Of a stretch of DNA of 34,636 bases, positions 23,648-33,567 are shown in pieces (within the stretch, counting starts at the first letter, position 1; each line of letters opens with the position of its first letter). The stretch spans positions 1 to 34,636 of the forward strand of contig WRIY01000028.1 of assembly GCA_009782515.1 (NCBI GenBank). The letters are read 5' to 3'. The DNA comes from Eubacteriaceae bacterium. Its GTDB lineage: Bacteria > Bacillota > Clostridia > Eubacteriales > Anaerofustaceae. Under the pieces are notes generated by a model. The model was not told where the DNA came from. It did not search any database and was given only the letters and a program-made list of their open reading frames with translations. The position numbers were made by a program, and so were the translations under genes.

Positions 23648-24448
23648 CTATAGCTCATCCATGCTTCCAGCCCTATACCCCAGCAGGTCAGCTGAAACAA
23701 AGCTGAAGCCATATTCCCTGAGCTGCGCATATATTTGGCTGCTGTTTTCAAACAAGGTTTTTATGCCTTCGGCTGATGCCTCTATACGCGCGGCATTGCC
23801 CGGGTGCCACCTTACTCTGAAGCCTTTAAGGCCAAGGCCCATAAGGTATGCCTCTGCGCTTTCCACCATTGAAAGGTTGGCCTCGGTTATTGCCTCCCCG
23901 TAAGGAATCCGGGACGCAAGGCATGCCATTGAAGGCTTATTCCATGTCAAAAGGCCCAGGCTTTTTGACATGGCCCTTATTTCTTCCTTGGACAGGCCCG
24001 CATCCATTAAGGGCGTTTTCACCCCAAGCTCGCGTATTGCCCTGCTGCCGGGGCGATATGCTCCTGCGTCGCTTGCATTGCTGCCATCGAGCAAAGCGCC
24101 CAGATTATTTAAATCCGCTATTTCCTGCATTTGCATGTACAAAGCCTTCTTGCAGTGGTAGCAGCGGTCTTTGGGGTTTGAAGATATCCCTTCAGCGCTA
24201 ATGCCGAAATCAAAAACTATATGCTCGGCGCCAAGCATAGCGGCAATTTCCCTGGCATCTTTTAGTTCAGCCTCAGGAAACAATGGCGATACAGCAGTAA
24301 GGGCAACTACATTGCCGCCGGTAGCGTCCAGGGCTGCTTTTAAAAGCAGCGTTGAGTCAACGCCGCCTGAAAAGGCGACTGCCGCCCTGCCAAGCTCTTT
24401 AATTTCGCCTTGCATGCGAATATACTTATCTATTGCATCTTCATTCAT
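23648..24448 (-). CDS. larE: LarE-type ATP-dependent sulfur transferase
   Basis: This 266-residue PP-loop enzyme starts at ATG 24446-24448, overlapping the upstream stop by four bases. AVAFSGGVDSTLLLKAA near residue 25 is the PP-loop ATP-pyrophosphatase motif. NPKDRCYHCKKALY and PSMACLASRIPYGEAIT are LarE signature regions. The Cys in ACLASRIPYG matches the sacrificial cysteine of known LarE proteins, which adenylate the nicotinic acid mononucleotide dicarboxylate and donate sulfur to build the nickel-pincer cofactor of lactate racemase-type enzymes. LarB, LarC and LarA are not in this window. Some members of this family are not tied to nickel cofactor. Co-transcription with the GNAT gene upstream is likely. 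Confidence 0.82.
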   Translation of the reverse strand: MNEDAIDKYIRMQGEIKELGRAAVAFSGGVDSTLLLKAALDATGGNVVALTAVSPLFPEAELKDAREIAAMLGAEHIVFDFGISAEGISSNPKDRCYHCKKALYMQMQEIADLNNLGALLDGSNASDAGAYRPGSRAIRELGVKTPLMDAGLSKEEIRAMSKSLGLLTWNKPSMACLASRIPYGEAITEANLSMVESAEAYLMGLGLKGFRVRWHPGNAARIEASAEGIKTLFENSSQIYAQLREYGFSFVSADLLGYRAGSMDEL

Positions 24449-24975
24449 AACATTTTAGCCAGCTTCTCGATGCTCTTTTCAAATAGGCAATAGTATCCAG
24501 TTCTGTACGGAAACCTCACAAGCCCCCGTTTTTCATAGCCCATAGCAGAATACAGCCTCATGGCTGCTTCATTTTGCGTCAATGTATCAAGCCTTATTGA
24601 GTGCGCCCCGCACTTTGCGGCAAAATCTTCGATTAAGCGCATAGACTGCTTTCCGATGCCCTGGCCCATATATGATGCTGTAACGCAAAGCCTGTGTATG
24701 CACATAAAGTTCTCGCCGTACAGCCAGTACCCCTGGCCATATTCAGGCGATTGCTCGCTATTAATAGCGGTAATTGCCAGAATTTCGCCATGCGAAACGG
24801 CTTTGTACAGCTCGCCTAAGTATATGTCTTCTGCTAGAATGTCTTTTGTAGGATAGAAATCGCCCCATTGAAATACGCCTCGAGAGTGCATTTCTTTAAT
24901 AGAGCCCTGGTAAATTTCAAAAATATTGTCAAGATCGCTTTCAATTGCCTTATGTAGCACTAAACCGTCCTGCAT
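24445..24975 (-). CDS. GNAT family N-acetyltransferase
   Basis: A single-domain GNAT of 176 residues starting at ATG 24973-24975, four bases after the stop of the giant Big2 gene. It has the core order of the family: LVLHKAIESDLDNIFEIYQG, ILAITAINSEQS, MCIHRLCVTASYMGQGIGKQ with the acetyl-CoA loop MGQGIG, and then RLDTLTQNEAAMRLYSAMGY, a classical beta5-alpha4 segment. It should acetylate a small amine or a protein N-terminus. The substrate is unknown. The four-base gap and absence of a strong own ribosome site suggest translational coupling to the gene before it, and its own stop overlaps larE. Confidence 0.85.
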   Translation of the reverse strand: MQDGLVLHKAIESDLDNIFEIYQGSIKEMHSRGVFQWGDFYPTKDILAEDIYLGELYKAVSHGEILAITAINSEQSPEYGQGYWLYGENFMCIHRLCVTASYMGQGIGKQSMRLIEDFAAKCGAHSIRLDTLTQNEAAMRLYSAMGYEKRGLVRFPYRTGYYCLFEKSIEKLAKML

Positions 24976-24979
24976 CTTG

Positions 24980-27900
24980 TTACGGCGCCGCTAGAGGCTT
25001 CGGCAGACAATAGGCAGAATATGCCCGTCCCAACGGAGTGTCTGTATAGCTTCTGACTCTTGCGGCAGTAGCCTCCTTAGATTTTAGGTCTATAGAATAG
25101 GATATTGCACTTTGGCCTGTCAGGTCAATAGATTTCCACTCTTGTTGCGACATATACGATAGCTCATAGCCATTTGCGCCAAGAACTGGCTGCCACGATA
25201 AAAGGCCCGAAGCGTCTGCTTGCAGCCCGAATGGTATATTTGGCATCGGAACTGCATGCACACTTCCGCTTAAAGGGCTTTCATGCCTTATCCCGTCTTT
25301 TGATGAGTAAAACGCTGAGGCTTTGTAATAATATGGCTTGCCGGCAATCAAGCCGGTGTTTTCAAATACAGCTGTTTCGGAATTTACAAACCCTATATAC
25401 GAATATGCCCCAAGCTCCTCGCCTGATCTGTAAAGGGCTATGCCGTCTGCTCCGGGCGATGCCGCTACAGCGCGTGTTGAGTTATAGTCTATGGCATCAA
25501 CAGCCAGATTGGGCATCATAGGCGCATATCGCGCACCTTTTGGCTCGCTGTAGCTTGAGTATACCCTCTTTGGGCCTATGTCCACAAATGCTCTTGCCCT
25601 GTACAGGGCCGGGGATTTGTTGCTTTTCAGAGCAAAGGCATATTCAGGCTTTGCCGATCTGCCTGCAAGGGTGTAAACATCCCCTGAGCTTGAGGACTCG
25701 ATCTCATAGCCGCTTGCGCCTTCAACAATGCTCAGGGCAATTGACATGAGGCCTGAATCCTGCGTGCTTATGTTTGTAATTTCAGGCGCATTCGGCTGCG
25801 GAATGCACATGATCGTATTCGAAAAGGACGTATAGCCTGAATCGCTCGAGACAGCTCTAAGCATGTAGTAGTATTCCGAGCCGCAGGTTAAGCCTGTGTC
25901 GAGATAGCTGCCTTGATCATAATCGCACTCAGCAATCTTTGAATACGCCCGCTCAGGCGAAAGGGATCGAAAGATTTCGTAGGAGGCCGCAGAGCTGAGC
26001 AGATCCCATTTGAGCTCAACCGCGCTGCAGCCGGCAGGCGCCGCTGCGCACAGGGGCTTATAGCTTGAATGGCTGGTTGCTATAACTTCGACGCTGGCTG
26101 AGGCCCTGGCCCCGCTGAGCGTTATCACTGCTGTGCCTTCCTTGTGGGCAAACCCTGTCAGCGAGCCTGCAATGCTGGCAACCAAAGGGTCTGATGAAAC
26201 AGCATGCAGGGTTTCATTGGCAAAAAGCGGGCTTACAGCAGCTTTAATATCAAAGCTTGTTCCGGCTACTGCATAGATTTTCTCCGGCAGCTTTATGCTC
26301 TCAGCCATGACGCCGATATAGGAAGCGCTAACGCTGCACACTGCGATGTGTGGGCCATACTGCGCGCTCACTTCGCACTGCCCTTCGCTTAAGGCGGTAA
26401 CTATGCCGGCATTTGAGACTGCTGCAACATTTTCATCTGAAGAGGCCCATGCCGTAGGCTCTATTTCAGCGCTCTGTGGAAATGCCGCCAATTCCAGCTG
26501 CCTGCTTTCGCCTATTTTCATGCTGAGGCTGCTTTGGGAGAGCTCTATGCCGGTTGCTGTGCTAAAGCTTACAGCACGGCAGCTGCTTTTGTAGCCCCCG
26601 TCGCTTGACACAGCGGTAATTAAGGCTGTGCCTGCGCCTACTGCTTTAATGGCGCCGCTTTCTGTGACAATAAAGGCTGATTCATTCGATGAGGAAAGCC
26701 TGTAGCCCTGGTTTGTTGCGTTTGCGGGCCCAACTTGCGCGCTAAGCCTCAAGCCCTCGCCTATGTGCAGCGCAACGCTGCTTGCGCTAAGGGATATTGA
26801 TGCAGCTCTGACTGGAATAACCTCTACAGAAGCTGTTGCGCTGAGGTTGGTTCCGTCTGTGGTAGTTATCGATATCTCGCAATTGCCGGGGCTGACAGCC
26901 TGAATGAAGCCATCACGAGTCGCTATAGCGACGCTCTCGTCGCTTGATGCGAAATTGGCAGTTTTAATGGTTGCATTTAAAGGCAGCAGCGAATATTTTA
27001 TTTCCTGTGAGTCCCCTGCTTTTATCCTGTATGCCTTCTTCGTTGCTTTTATAGAGGCTGCTGAGGCCGTCACTGTTACTTTTGCTTCCCCTTTTGCGCC
27101 TGATCCGTCAACAGCGCTTACTGTGACAACTGCTTCGCCCGGAGCATGCGCGGTGATAACGCCGGAAGAGGACACGCTGGCAACAGCCCTGTCAGAGCTT
27201 GCCCATGACAGCGTCCGGTTAGTCGCGTTTGAGGGGGCCACAGTGGCAACGAGCTTGTCTGTGCCTCCGGCAAGCATCGAGACATTGCTCTTGCTTAGCT
27301 GAATGCTCTCTACAAGCCTGTCAACGGTTATGCTGATGCTTGCTGTCGCTTTCGGGTTTTCAGCTGCCCTGGCTGTTATTACTGCATGCCCGGGCGATGA
27401 GGCAGTAACGTTGCCGTATGCATCAACAGATGCAACTTTCGGCTCGGAAGAGGACCATATGATCTTGCTCTCTGTGTCTGAGAGTGGATATGTTGTGTGC
27501 TTAATGCTGTATCGGGTGCCCAAGTGAACGGTTGCCTGCTTGGCGGCAAAGCGAATCTCAGCAACCCGCACCACGGTAACGGCAATCTTTGCGCTCGTGT
27601 CGCTGCCATCTCCGGCAACAGCTGAAATCGTCACTTTTCCCTCTTTTACTGCAGTTATAAGGCCTTTATAGTCAACAACAGCTATTTCCGTGTTTGAGGA
27701 CACGTACCTTAAGCTGTCAATAAGGGCGCTTTTGGGCATGATCGATGGGGAAAGCTGGAATTGCTCTCCTGATCGCATAACTATGTCAGGCCCCAGATCG
27801 ATCTGGGAGGTGCTTTCAATGACATTTACCGATATATACCCTTCAAAGTTGCTTCCATCGCTGGTTTTGACAATTATCTCGCATTTTCCCTGCGATAAAG

Positions 27901-30900
27901 CGGTAATTTCGCCTTCCTCGCCTGCTTTTGCAATCGCCGGGTTTGTCGACATAAACACCAGCTTCGGGTTTGAAGCATTTTCCGGCTGCACTGCAACTCT
28001 GGCCAAAGACTCCTCTCCCACTCTCATAAGCATATACGTAGCCTCAGGCTTCAGGCCGACTACAGGCTGCAGCGAATTCACTTCGCAAACAGCCTCAAAT
28101 TCGCCGGACTTGGCAGTTATCGTTGCTTCACCGGGGCCTATTGCCCTTATATAGCCTCTTTGCGTTACTGTTGCAATCGTTTCATCGCTGCTCGCAAATT
28201 CTATTGGCTGGGCTTGGGCGCCTTTGGGCAGAAATACTGTCTCAAGCTGCCTGCCCTGGCCCACCTTTATTTCAAAAACATCAGGCGACAGCTCGATCTT
28301 TTCAAGCTTGTAGGATGATGTGGCTGCAACTGATGCCGAAGCCCCGCGCTTGTCCTTTGAGCTGGCGGTTATAGTTGCCTTACCGGGGGAAATGGCCGTT
28401 ACCGTCCCGCTTTCGTCCACTGTTACTGCCTGGGGGTTTGAGGACGACCAGGCCAGCTCGCTGCCAGCGGCGCTCTCCGGGACAATTTTGGCCTGCAGCT
28501 TTTGGGGCTGGCCAATATATACGCTCAAAGCTTTTGCATCAAGCTCAATAGACTCTATCGGAATGCTTACGCTAATCTTTGATACGGCAAATGCCTCTTC
28601 ATTGATGCGCGCAGTGATTTCGGCTTCTCCCTGCATTGAAGCTGTGACCAGGCCATCTTGCGATACAGTGGCAACCCTTTCATCGGATGATGACCATTCC
28701 ACCATACCGCTTTGGGCTCCAACCGGAGCAAGTATGGCTTTCAGGCTCAAGCTTTCGCCAACAAAAAGAAAAGCTTCTTTCTTGTCGATGCTCACGTCAT
28801 ACGGGTGTATTGCTACAACAGCATTAATTGTTGCAGGCTCGCACCTTGCACTTGGCATGCTGGCAGTAAGCACTGCCTCACCCGGCTTTAGAGCCTTTAT
28901 TATGCCATTTTCAACTATTGCAACGCCGGGATCAGAGCTGGTCCATTCAATCAGGCTTGCCATGCTCTCTATGGCGTTTGCCCCGGGGGTCTTGGGCCAT
29001 TCGTTAAGGATCAGATGCTCGATAGAAGCTGATGGCTTGTATTCATCGCCTGCATTCATTTCGATATTTGATATGTTTAAAACGATCTTTGATGTGTAGT
29101 CAAGGACCTTTACGCTCAACGAAGCAACACTGCCCGGCTTATCAGAAAGCTGTGCCGTGAGCATTGCTTCGCCAGCGCTTACAGCAGTTATAATCCCGTC
29201 TTCTGAAACATCAGCGACATCTTTGCTGCTTGACGAATAAACGATTTTTGCGCCGGTAGACCCTTCTGGAAGCACTTGCAGCGGAAACTTTGCTTTGCTT
29301 GTTGTGTATAGCGATATGCTTGGCTCCAGCGCCACAAGGCTCTCAGCCTCTCTGAAAACAGTGGCAACAATCTGCGCGGATGCCCCGCCCCCGTCGCAAG
29401 CGATTATGGCTATAAGCGCTTTGCCAGGCTTATGGCAGCTTATATACCCGTCTTGTGACACAGACGCTACCGCCGGGTTTGCTGAGAAGAATGTTACGGA
29501 TTTGTCAGTTGCGCTTTCAGGAAGCACCTTGTAATCAATTTTAATGCCGGGTCCATTTATGTCTATATTGAGCAGCGGCTCTGTTGTTATGGACTCGGAC
29601 AGCTGCAAAACGACGAGCCTGAATGGCGCGCTGATTGAAGCAGCCTCAAGGCATGAGATCGTAATAACCGCCTCGCCCGTGCTATGGGCTGTAATTTTGC
29701 CGGATTTGTCAACGGTGGCAACGCTCTCATTTGATGATGAGTAGGCAAGCTCCTTGCCTGTTGCGTCATCCGGCTTGACAGATGCCTCAATCGTATAGCT
29801 CTCGCCCAGGTAAATCATGTGTGCAGGCTTAGCCAGCTCAATCGACTGTGGCTTTCTGATGACTTCGACAGTATATGAGCCAACAGCGCCGCTGCCGTCC
29901 AAGGCGCTTGCATATATCTCGGCTTTGCCCGGCTCCAGCCCCCTCACTATGCCCTGATCGCTTACAATTGCCACAGATGTATTGCCGGAACGGTATGACA
30001 CGCTCTTGTTGGTAGTGCTTTGGGGCAGCACTTCAGCAGGCATGCTGGCAGTCTCGCTTGTATAAAGCTTTATTGACTCGCTTGAAAATGATATGCTTAC
30101 AGCCCTTTGCATGGCTGTAACTTCAGCTTCTGCATATATTGCAGCCTCAGAGTCGCTTTGCGCCCTGATGACTGCCTTGCCGGCTTTGTGCACTGTTATT
30201 GAGCCGGTCCTGTTAACGCTGGCAACGCCTGAATCAGAAGATGACCATGTTATGCCTGTATTGTATGCATTGGATGGAATCAATACAGGCGTAATGGTGT
30301 CCGTTTCGCCTACATAAAGGAGCAGTTCAGGCCTGAGAAAGCGCAGGCCTGTAAGCTTTGTGCGCACTTCAACAGTGAATTCCGCTGACAGGTTGCTGCC
30401 GTCTGAAGAGTATGCGCTGATAATTGCAGAGCCGTTCTTAAGCGCCTTAACCGAGCCTGCTTCGCTAACAGTGGCTATCTCAGGGCTTGATGAGGCAAAT
30501 ATAAGCGGTGATGCGCCCTGCGGGCTCAGCACTACTTTCGGGGTTGTTTCCTCGCCGACATACATCACAAAAGGCGACGGAGGGGGAGTAATGCTCTGTG
30601 CAACAATGTAAGCGCTTATGCGCCACGTGCACGATGCCCCGAAGCCGTCATTGGCAGTCGCAGTAATAGTGCATTCCCCTGCGCTCAGCATTGTGGCGAC
30701 GCCCTGGGCGTTTATGGACGCTATCTGGGGGTTTGACACCTGGTATGACAGGCTAAGATCAGATGCGTCGCTCGGGAATGCTATTGCAGACAGCTTCTCA
30801 GAGCTGCCAACAGGAAGCTGCATTTCCGCTTTATGCGGTATAAGGCTGTCTATGCCGCGCAAAACTTCTATCGAAACAGATTCAGTGACCAGGCTGAAAT

Positions 30901-32737
30901 CAGTGGCAACAGCTGTAAGCACGGCCTTGCCGGGCCTTAGGGCCACAACCTCGCCGGTTTCGCTTACAGAGCAAACGGCAATATTAGAGCATGTCCAGCG
31001 TATGCTTTTGTTGGTTGAGTCTGACGGCAGGGCTGTTGCTTTCAGGGACAGGCTCTGTCCGGTATACAGTTTGGCCTCTTTTGGCTCAATAGCCACGCTT
31101 TCGACCTTTTGCATCACAGTTACATTTACTTTTGCAGCCGCGCCGGCCCCGTCATCTGCCGTTATTGATATAGTTGCTGATCCTGCCTTGACTGCAGTGA
31201 CCATTCCGGCTTCTGATACAGTTGCTACCAGAGGGTTGGACGATTGAAAAGAAAGTCCTTTGTTCGAAGCGTCTGCCGGAAGCACGCTGTATTTTATTGG
31301 AGTCTGGCTTTTGGTATATATTCTCATAAGCGAAGGCTCTGCTTCAACCTTTGTTACATACCGAATAGCCTCTATTTCGATCTCAGCCTTGGCGCCTGAG
31401 CTGGCAGCAACGGTTACTTTGGCTTTGCCGGGCGAGACAGCCAGCACGTTGCCCTGGCTGTCAACAAAGGCTATGCGCGAGTCGCTTGATGTATATGTAA
31501 GGGTTTTGTCTGTGGCGCTGTCAGGAAGCGCTACAGCATTGATGTTTTGCTGCTTTCCTGTAGCAAGGGATATTTTTTCAGGCGCGCTGACAGATTCCAC
31601 ATGCTCAAGCACTATAACAAGCACAGAGTCGCTTGCGCTTGAGCCAACTTGGGCTGATGCCTTTATTTCAGCCTTTCCTGCCTTAACGGCCGTAACCAGC
31701 CCGGTTTCAGAAACTGTGGCAACGCTTGCGTCCGAAGACTCGTAGGCAACCTCAGGGAACGTTGCATCCGCCGGGTATACAGAGCTCTTAATCTGGGACT
31801 TCTCGCCTTTGTATATTTCTATCGCCTTCGGGCTTATGCTGACAGAGCTGATGTTTTTGTTTGTTACTATTATTGTCCCCGTCGCTCTTGCTTCTGAGCC
31901 GTTTGCAGTTATTATCAGCTCGCACGTGCCTTCCTTTATGCCGCTTATCTGGCCTGAAGCGTCAACGCTTGCTATGCTGGGATCTGAAACAGAGAACAAT
32001 GGCATTTTCTCCGTTGTGTCTTGCGGAACCACAATATATCTGGCCAAAGACTTTCCGCCCGGGTGAAGCCGGTATTCCGACTGAATAATTTCTATTATCT
32101 CTGCTTTTTGAATAACAGTAAGCGACATTTCAGAGCGCTTTGAGGAGTCATCAGCACTGATCGCCTCTATTACAGCGGTGCCCGCTTTTAAGCCGGTTGC
32201 AGAGCCGCTGGGGCTGACAATGGCTATGTCAGGGTTTCTGGATACATAGGCAAGCGTTTTGTTGGAAGCGCTTTCCGGAAGGGCGGAAGCATTAAGGCTT
32301 ATCGACTCCCCTTTGCTGATTTCAGCGGCGCTAACTGGAAACAGAACGCTTTCGACAGCTATAAAGCCTATTCTTACAGGGATGACAGCGATAATCGCGC
32401 TGTCTATTGATCTGCGCACGATCAGATCGCACTTGCCCCGCTTCACGGCAACGAGGCTGCCGTCCTTTACAACAGCAATAGACGCGTCGCTTGTCGCAAA
32501 GAACAGCTTGGCGTCCGGAACCTCTGGAAGAGCGGTTATAGATATAGGGATGCTTTCGCCTTCATTGGCCCTATACTCTGCAGGGGCGCCTGAAACGGCG
32601 TTCGCCCTATAGCTGCCCTCGTATGGGCTTGTTGCAATCGCAGAAGCCAGGCTGGCCTCTGAGCGCCATGGCATGGCCATCGCAATAAATGCGCTGCAGG
32701 CTAAAACTGCAAGCAATGCAATGTAGATTTTTTTCAT
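24980..32737 (-). CDS. Giant secreted Big2/Fn3 repeat protein
   Basis: This protein has 2585 residues from ATG 32735-32737. The frame extends to 32833, but only the later ATG puts a signal peptide (MKKIYIALLAVLACSAFIAM) at the front, and neither start has a clear ribosome site. From about residue 55 to 2222 it is a string of about 26 bacterial Ig-like group 2 (Big2) domains of about 83 residues, each with the pattern ...LP..A....(L/I).(W/Y).SS...VA.VS..G.(V/I)TA...G.A.I.A. Four fibronectin type III-like domains of about 90 residues follow, and the protein ends ...YCLPKPLAAP. No LPxTG, S-layer homology or choline-binding anchor is present at either end. Such proteins are usually surface adhesins or matrix components. 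Anchoring here is unknown, and it may be fully secreted. Confidence 0.9.
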   Translation of the reverse strand: MKKIYIALLAVLACSAFIAMAMPWRSEASLASAIATSPYEGSYRANAVSGAPAEYRANEGESIPISITALPEVPDAKLFFATSDASIAVVKDGSLVAVKRGKCDLIVRRSIDSAIIAVIPVRIGFIAVESVLFPVSAAEISKGESISLNASALPESASNKTLAYVSRNPDIAIVSPSGSATGLKAGTAVIEAISADDSSKRSEMSLTVIQKAEIIEIIQSEYRLHPGGKSLARYIVVPQDTTEKMPLFSVSDPSIASVDASGQISGIKEGTCELIITANGSEARATGTIIVTNKNISSVSISPKAIEIYKGEKSQIKSSVYPADATFPEVAYESSDASVATVSETGLVTAVKAGKAEIKASAQVGSSASDSVLVIVLEHVESVSAPEKISLATGKQQNINAVALPDSATDKTLTYTSSDSRIAFVDSQGNVLAVSPGKAKVTVAASSGAKAEIEIEAIRYVTKVEAEPSLMRIYTKSQTPIKYSVLPADASNKGLSFQSSNPLVATVSEAGMVTAVKAGSATISITADDGAGAAAKVNVTVMQKVESVAIEPKEAKLYTGQSLSLKATALPSDSTNKSIRWTCSNIAVCSVSETGEVVALRPGKAVLTAVATDFSLVTESVSIEVLRGIDSLIPHKAEMQLPVGSSEKLSAIAFPSDASDLSLSYQVSNPQIASINAQGVATMLSAGECTITATANDGFGASCTWRISAYIVAQSITPPPSPFVMYVGEETTPKVVLSPQGASPLIFASSSPEIATVSEAGSVKALKNGSAIISAYSSDGSNLSAEFTVEVRTKLTGLRFLRPELLLYVGETDTITPVLIPSNAYNTGITWSSSDSGVASVNRTGSITVHKAGKAVIRAQSDSEAAIYAEAEVTAMQRAVSISFSSESIKLYTSETASMPAEVLPQSTTNKSVSYRSGNTSVAIVSDQGIVRGLEPGKAEIYASALDGSGAVGSYTVEVIRKPQSIELAKPAHMIYLGESYTIEASVKPDDATGKELAYSSSNESVATVDKSGKITAHSTGEAVITISCLEAASISAPFRLVVLQLSESITTEPLLNIDINGPGIKIDYKVLPESATDKSVTFFSANPAVASVSQDGYISCHKPGKALIAIIACDGGGASAQIVATVFREAESLVALEPSISLYTTSKAKFPLQVLPEGSTGAKIVYSSSSKDVADVSEDGIITAVSAGEAMLTAQLSDKPGSVASLSVKVLDYTSKIVLNISNIEMNAGDEYKPSASIEHLILNEWPKTPGANAIESMASLIEWTSSDPGVAIVENGIIKALKPGEAVLTASMPSARCEPATINAVVAIHPYDVSIDKKEAFLFVGESLSLKAILAPVGAQSGMVEWSSSDERVATVSQDGLVTASMQGEAEITARINEEAFAVSKISVSIPIESIELDAKALSVYIGQPQKLQAKIVPESAAGSELAWSSSNPQAVTVDESGTVTAISPGKATITASSKDKRGASASVAATSSYKLEKIELSPDVFEIKVGQGRQLETVFLPKGAQAQPIEFASSDETIATVTQRGYIRAIGPGEATITAKSGEFEAVCEVNSLQPVVGLKPEATYMLMRVGEESLARVAVQPENASNPKLVFMSTNPAIAKAGEEGEITALSQGKCEIIVKTSDGSNFEGYISVNVIESTSQIDLGPDIVMRSGEQFQLSPSIMPKSALIDSLRYVSSNTEIAVVDYKGLITAVKEGKVTISAVAGDGSDTSAKIAVTVVRVAEIRFAAKQATVHLGTRYSIKHTTYPLSDTESKIIWSSSEPKVASVDAYGNVTASSPGHAVITARAAENPKATASISITVDRLVESIQLSKSNVSMLAGGTDKLVATVAPSNATNRTLSWASSDRAVASVSSSGVITAHAPGEAVVTVSAVDGSGAKGEAKVTVTASAASIKATKKAYRIKAGDSQEIKYSLLPLNATIKTANFASSDESVAIATRDGFIQAVSPGNCEISITTTDGTNLSATASVEVIPVRAASISLSASSVALHIGEGLRLSAQVGPANATNQGYRLSSSNESAFIVTESGAIKAVGAGTALITAVSSDGGYKSSCRAVSFSTATGIELSQSSLSMKIGESRQLELAAFPQSAEIEPTAWASSDENVAAVSNAGIVTALSEGQCEVSAQYGPHIAVCSVSASYIGVMAESIKLPEKIYAVAGTSFDIKAAVSPLFANETLHAVSSDPLVASIAGSLTGFAHKEGTAVITLSGARASASVEVIATSHSSYKPLCAAAPAGCSAVELKWDLLSSAASYEIFRSLSPERAYSKIAECDYDQGSYLDTGLTCGSEYYYMLRAVSSDSGYTSFSNTIMCIPQPNAPEITNISTQDSGLMSIALSIVEGASGYEIESSSSGDVYTLAGRSAKPEYAFALKSNKSPALYRARAFVDIGPKRVYSSYSEPKGARYAPMMPNLAVDAIDYNSTRAVAASPGADGIALYRSGEELGAYSYIGFVNSETAVFENTGLIAGKPYYYKASAFYSSKDGIRHESPLSGSVHAVPMPNIPFGLQADASGLLSWQPVLGANGYELSYMSQQEWKSIDLTGQSAISYSIDLKSKEATAARVRSYTDTPLGRAYSAYCLPKPLAAP
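26072..32575 (-). repeat. Array of about 26 diverged Big2-coding repeats, about 250 bp each
   Basis: The repeats share protein pattern but little DNA identity. Recurrent protein words are SSD(E/P)..VA(T/S)VS, G.(V/I)TA and GEAVITA/GKAEI.A. Most domains are of similar length. The fifteenth from the N-terminus has an insert (EHLILNEWPKTPGANAIES). The high divergence means the array is old and is not a recent slippage product. Confidence 0.8.
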
Positions 32738-33150
32738 AATTTTCGTAATTTTTGCGTATTTTGTAAGTTTCGTATAAATTCTAGCGAAACTAGCAATTTT
32801 CAGTTTTTTGTCATTATAGCATGTCTCAGCCATTTTTTAGGGGTTTTCAAAGATTAATTAGAGGCAGATTAATGTTTGGCAAGAAGTAATTATATATAAA
32901 AAAAGGGATTTGTATTATTTTTGTATTTCATGCTAGTCGATAGCGATCATTGAAAGCATTAGCGTTTTTTGCAATTGTTTTGAGATACTATAAGCCATAT
33001 GTTTGTATGAAGCCGGAGTTTTTATTTGAGCCGGCGCCTGTTTTTGCAATGGCGGCATGCTGGAAAACTGTAACGTATTAATGCGCTAATAGCACTAATT
33101 CGCTTATAGATTATTATTGCTATTTAGAATCCATTGCAGGGCACTATTAA
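32738..33150. other. AT-rich gene-free stretch upstream of the giant Big2 gene
   Basis: No coding sequence is credible. On the minus strand ATTATA (32889-32894 as read on the plus strand) gives a TATAAT about 150 bases upstream of the start codon, without a clear -35. The leader contains a CTAG-TTTCG-CTAG mini-hairpin and TTTTCGTA/TTTCGTA-type short repeats. Nothing else was recognised. Confidence 0.35.
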
Positions 33151-33276
33151 TGCGAAGGCCACATTCGCGACAATTTTCCGAAGTATATTGTCACGCTGGA
33201 TGAGTTTGACATGAGCCGGGAAGGGATAAAGCACAAAAATATCAGGGACTTCCTGCTGGAGCCTGACTGGAACTAG
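33151..33276 (+). pseudogene. C-terminal tail of a DUF4143-type AAA ATPase
   Basis: Between a TAA at 33148-33150 and the TAG at 33274-33276 the plus strand reads CEGHIRDNFPKYIVTLDEFD followed by MSREGIKHKNIRDFLLEPDWN. This is the usual end of ATP-binding proteins with a DUF4143 domain (pattern I.dnyPKYv.t.D......GI.h.ni.dFL). Only about 41 codons remain. The ATPase domain is missing, so it is a remnant. Confidence 0.65.
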
Positions 33277-33344
33277 ACTGTTTAGCCGAATAGCGCCGCA
33301 AGGAGTGATATAAGCGCTTTTGGCAGAGCGAAGCTTGCTGCCGC

Positions 33345-33533
33345 CTAGGCTTTCTCAATCTTTTTAACGCCCTTTTCAAACTTTGAGCGGCTCAGCATGA
33401 CTATGCGCCCGCAGCCTTGGCAGCTTATCTTTATATCGGCTCCAAGGCGAACAACCTCCCATAAGTCTGATCCGCAGGGATGGGGCTTTTTCATTTTTAC
33501 AACTGTTCCCAAAGAATAATCGCTGCTTTGCAT
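33345..33533 (-). CDS. DUF951 family protein
   Basis: This 62-residue protein starts at ATG 33531-33533 after AAAAGGCGGTAAAT. It matches DUF951 throughout: GTVVKMKKPHPCGSDLWEVV, then GADIKISCQGCGRIVMLSRS and KFEKGVKKIEK. Three cysteines (PCG, SCQGCG) suggest a small zinc-ribbon-like nucleic-acid binding fold. The family is conserved in Bacillota and has no firm function. It follows the CvpA gene, and a hairpin between them may still allow co-transcription. Confidence 0.9.
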   Translation of the reverse strand: MQSSDYSLGTVVKMKKPHPCGSDLWEVVRLGADIKISCQGCGRIVMLSRSKFEKGVKKIEKA

Positions 33534-33567
33534 ATTTACCGCCTTTTATCGCCTGCTAAAGGCACGA

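Noticed and set aside
28320-29099. Long plus-strand frame of 259 codons opposite the giant gene
   Set aside because: It is a shadow of the repetitive Big2 coding sequence, with no start context or domain. Several similar shadows occur along the same gene.
26072-32575. CRISPR-like or satellite repeat array
   Set aside because: Repeats are about 250 bp, strongly diverged in DNA and in one continuous frame, which is a protein-domain array.
32738-32833. Longer N-terminus for the giant Big2 protein
   Set aside because: It would bury the signal peptide behind 32 charged residues and has no ribosome site.
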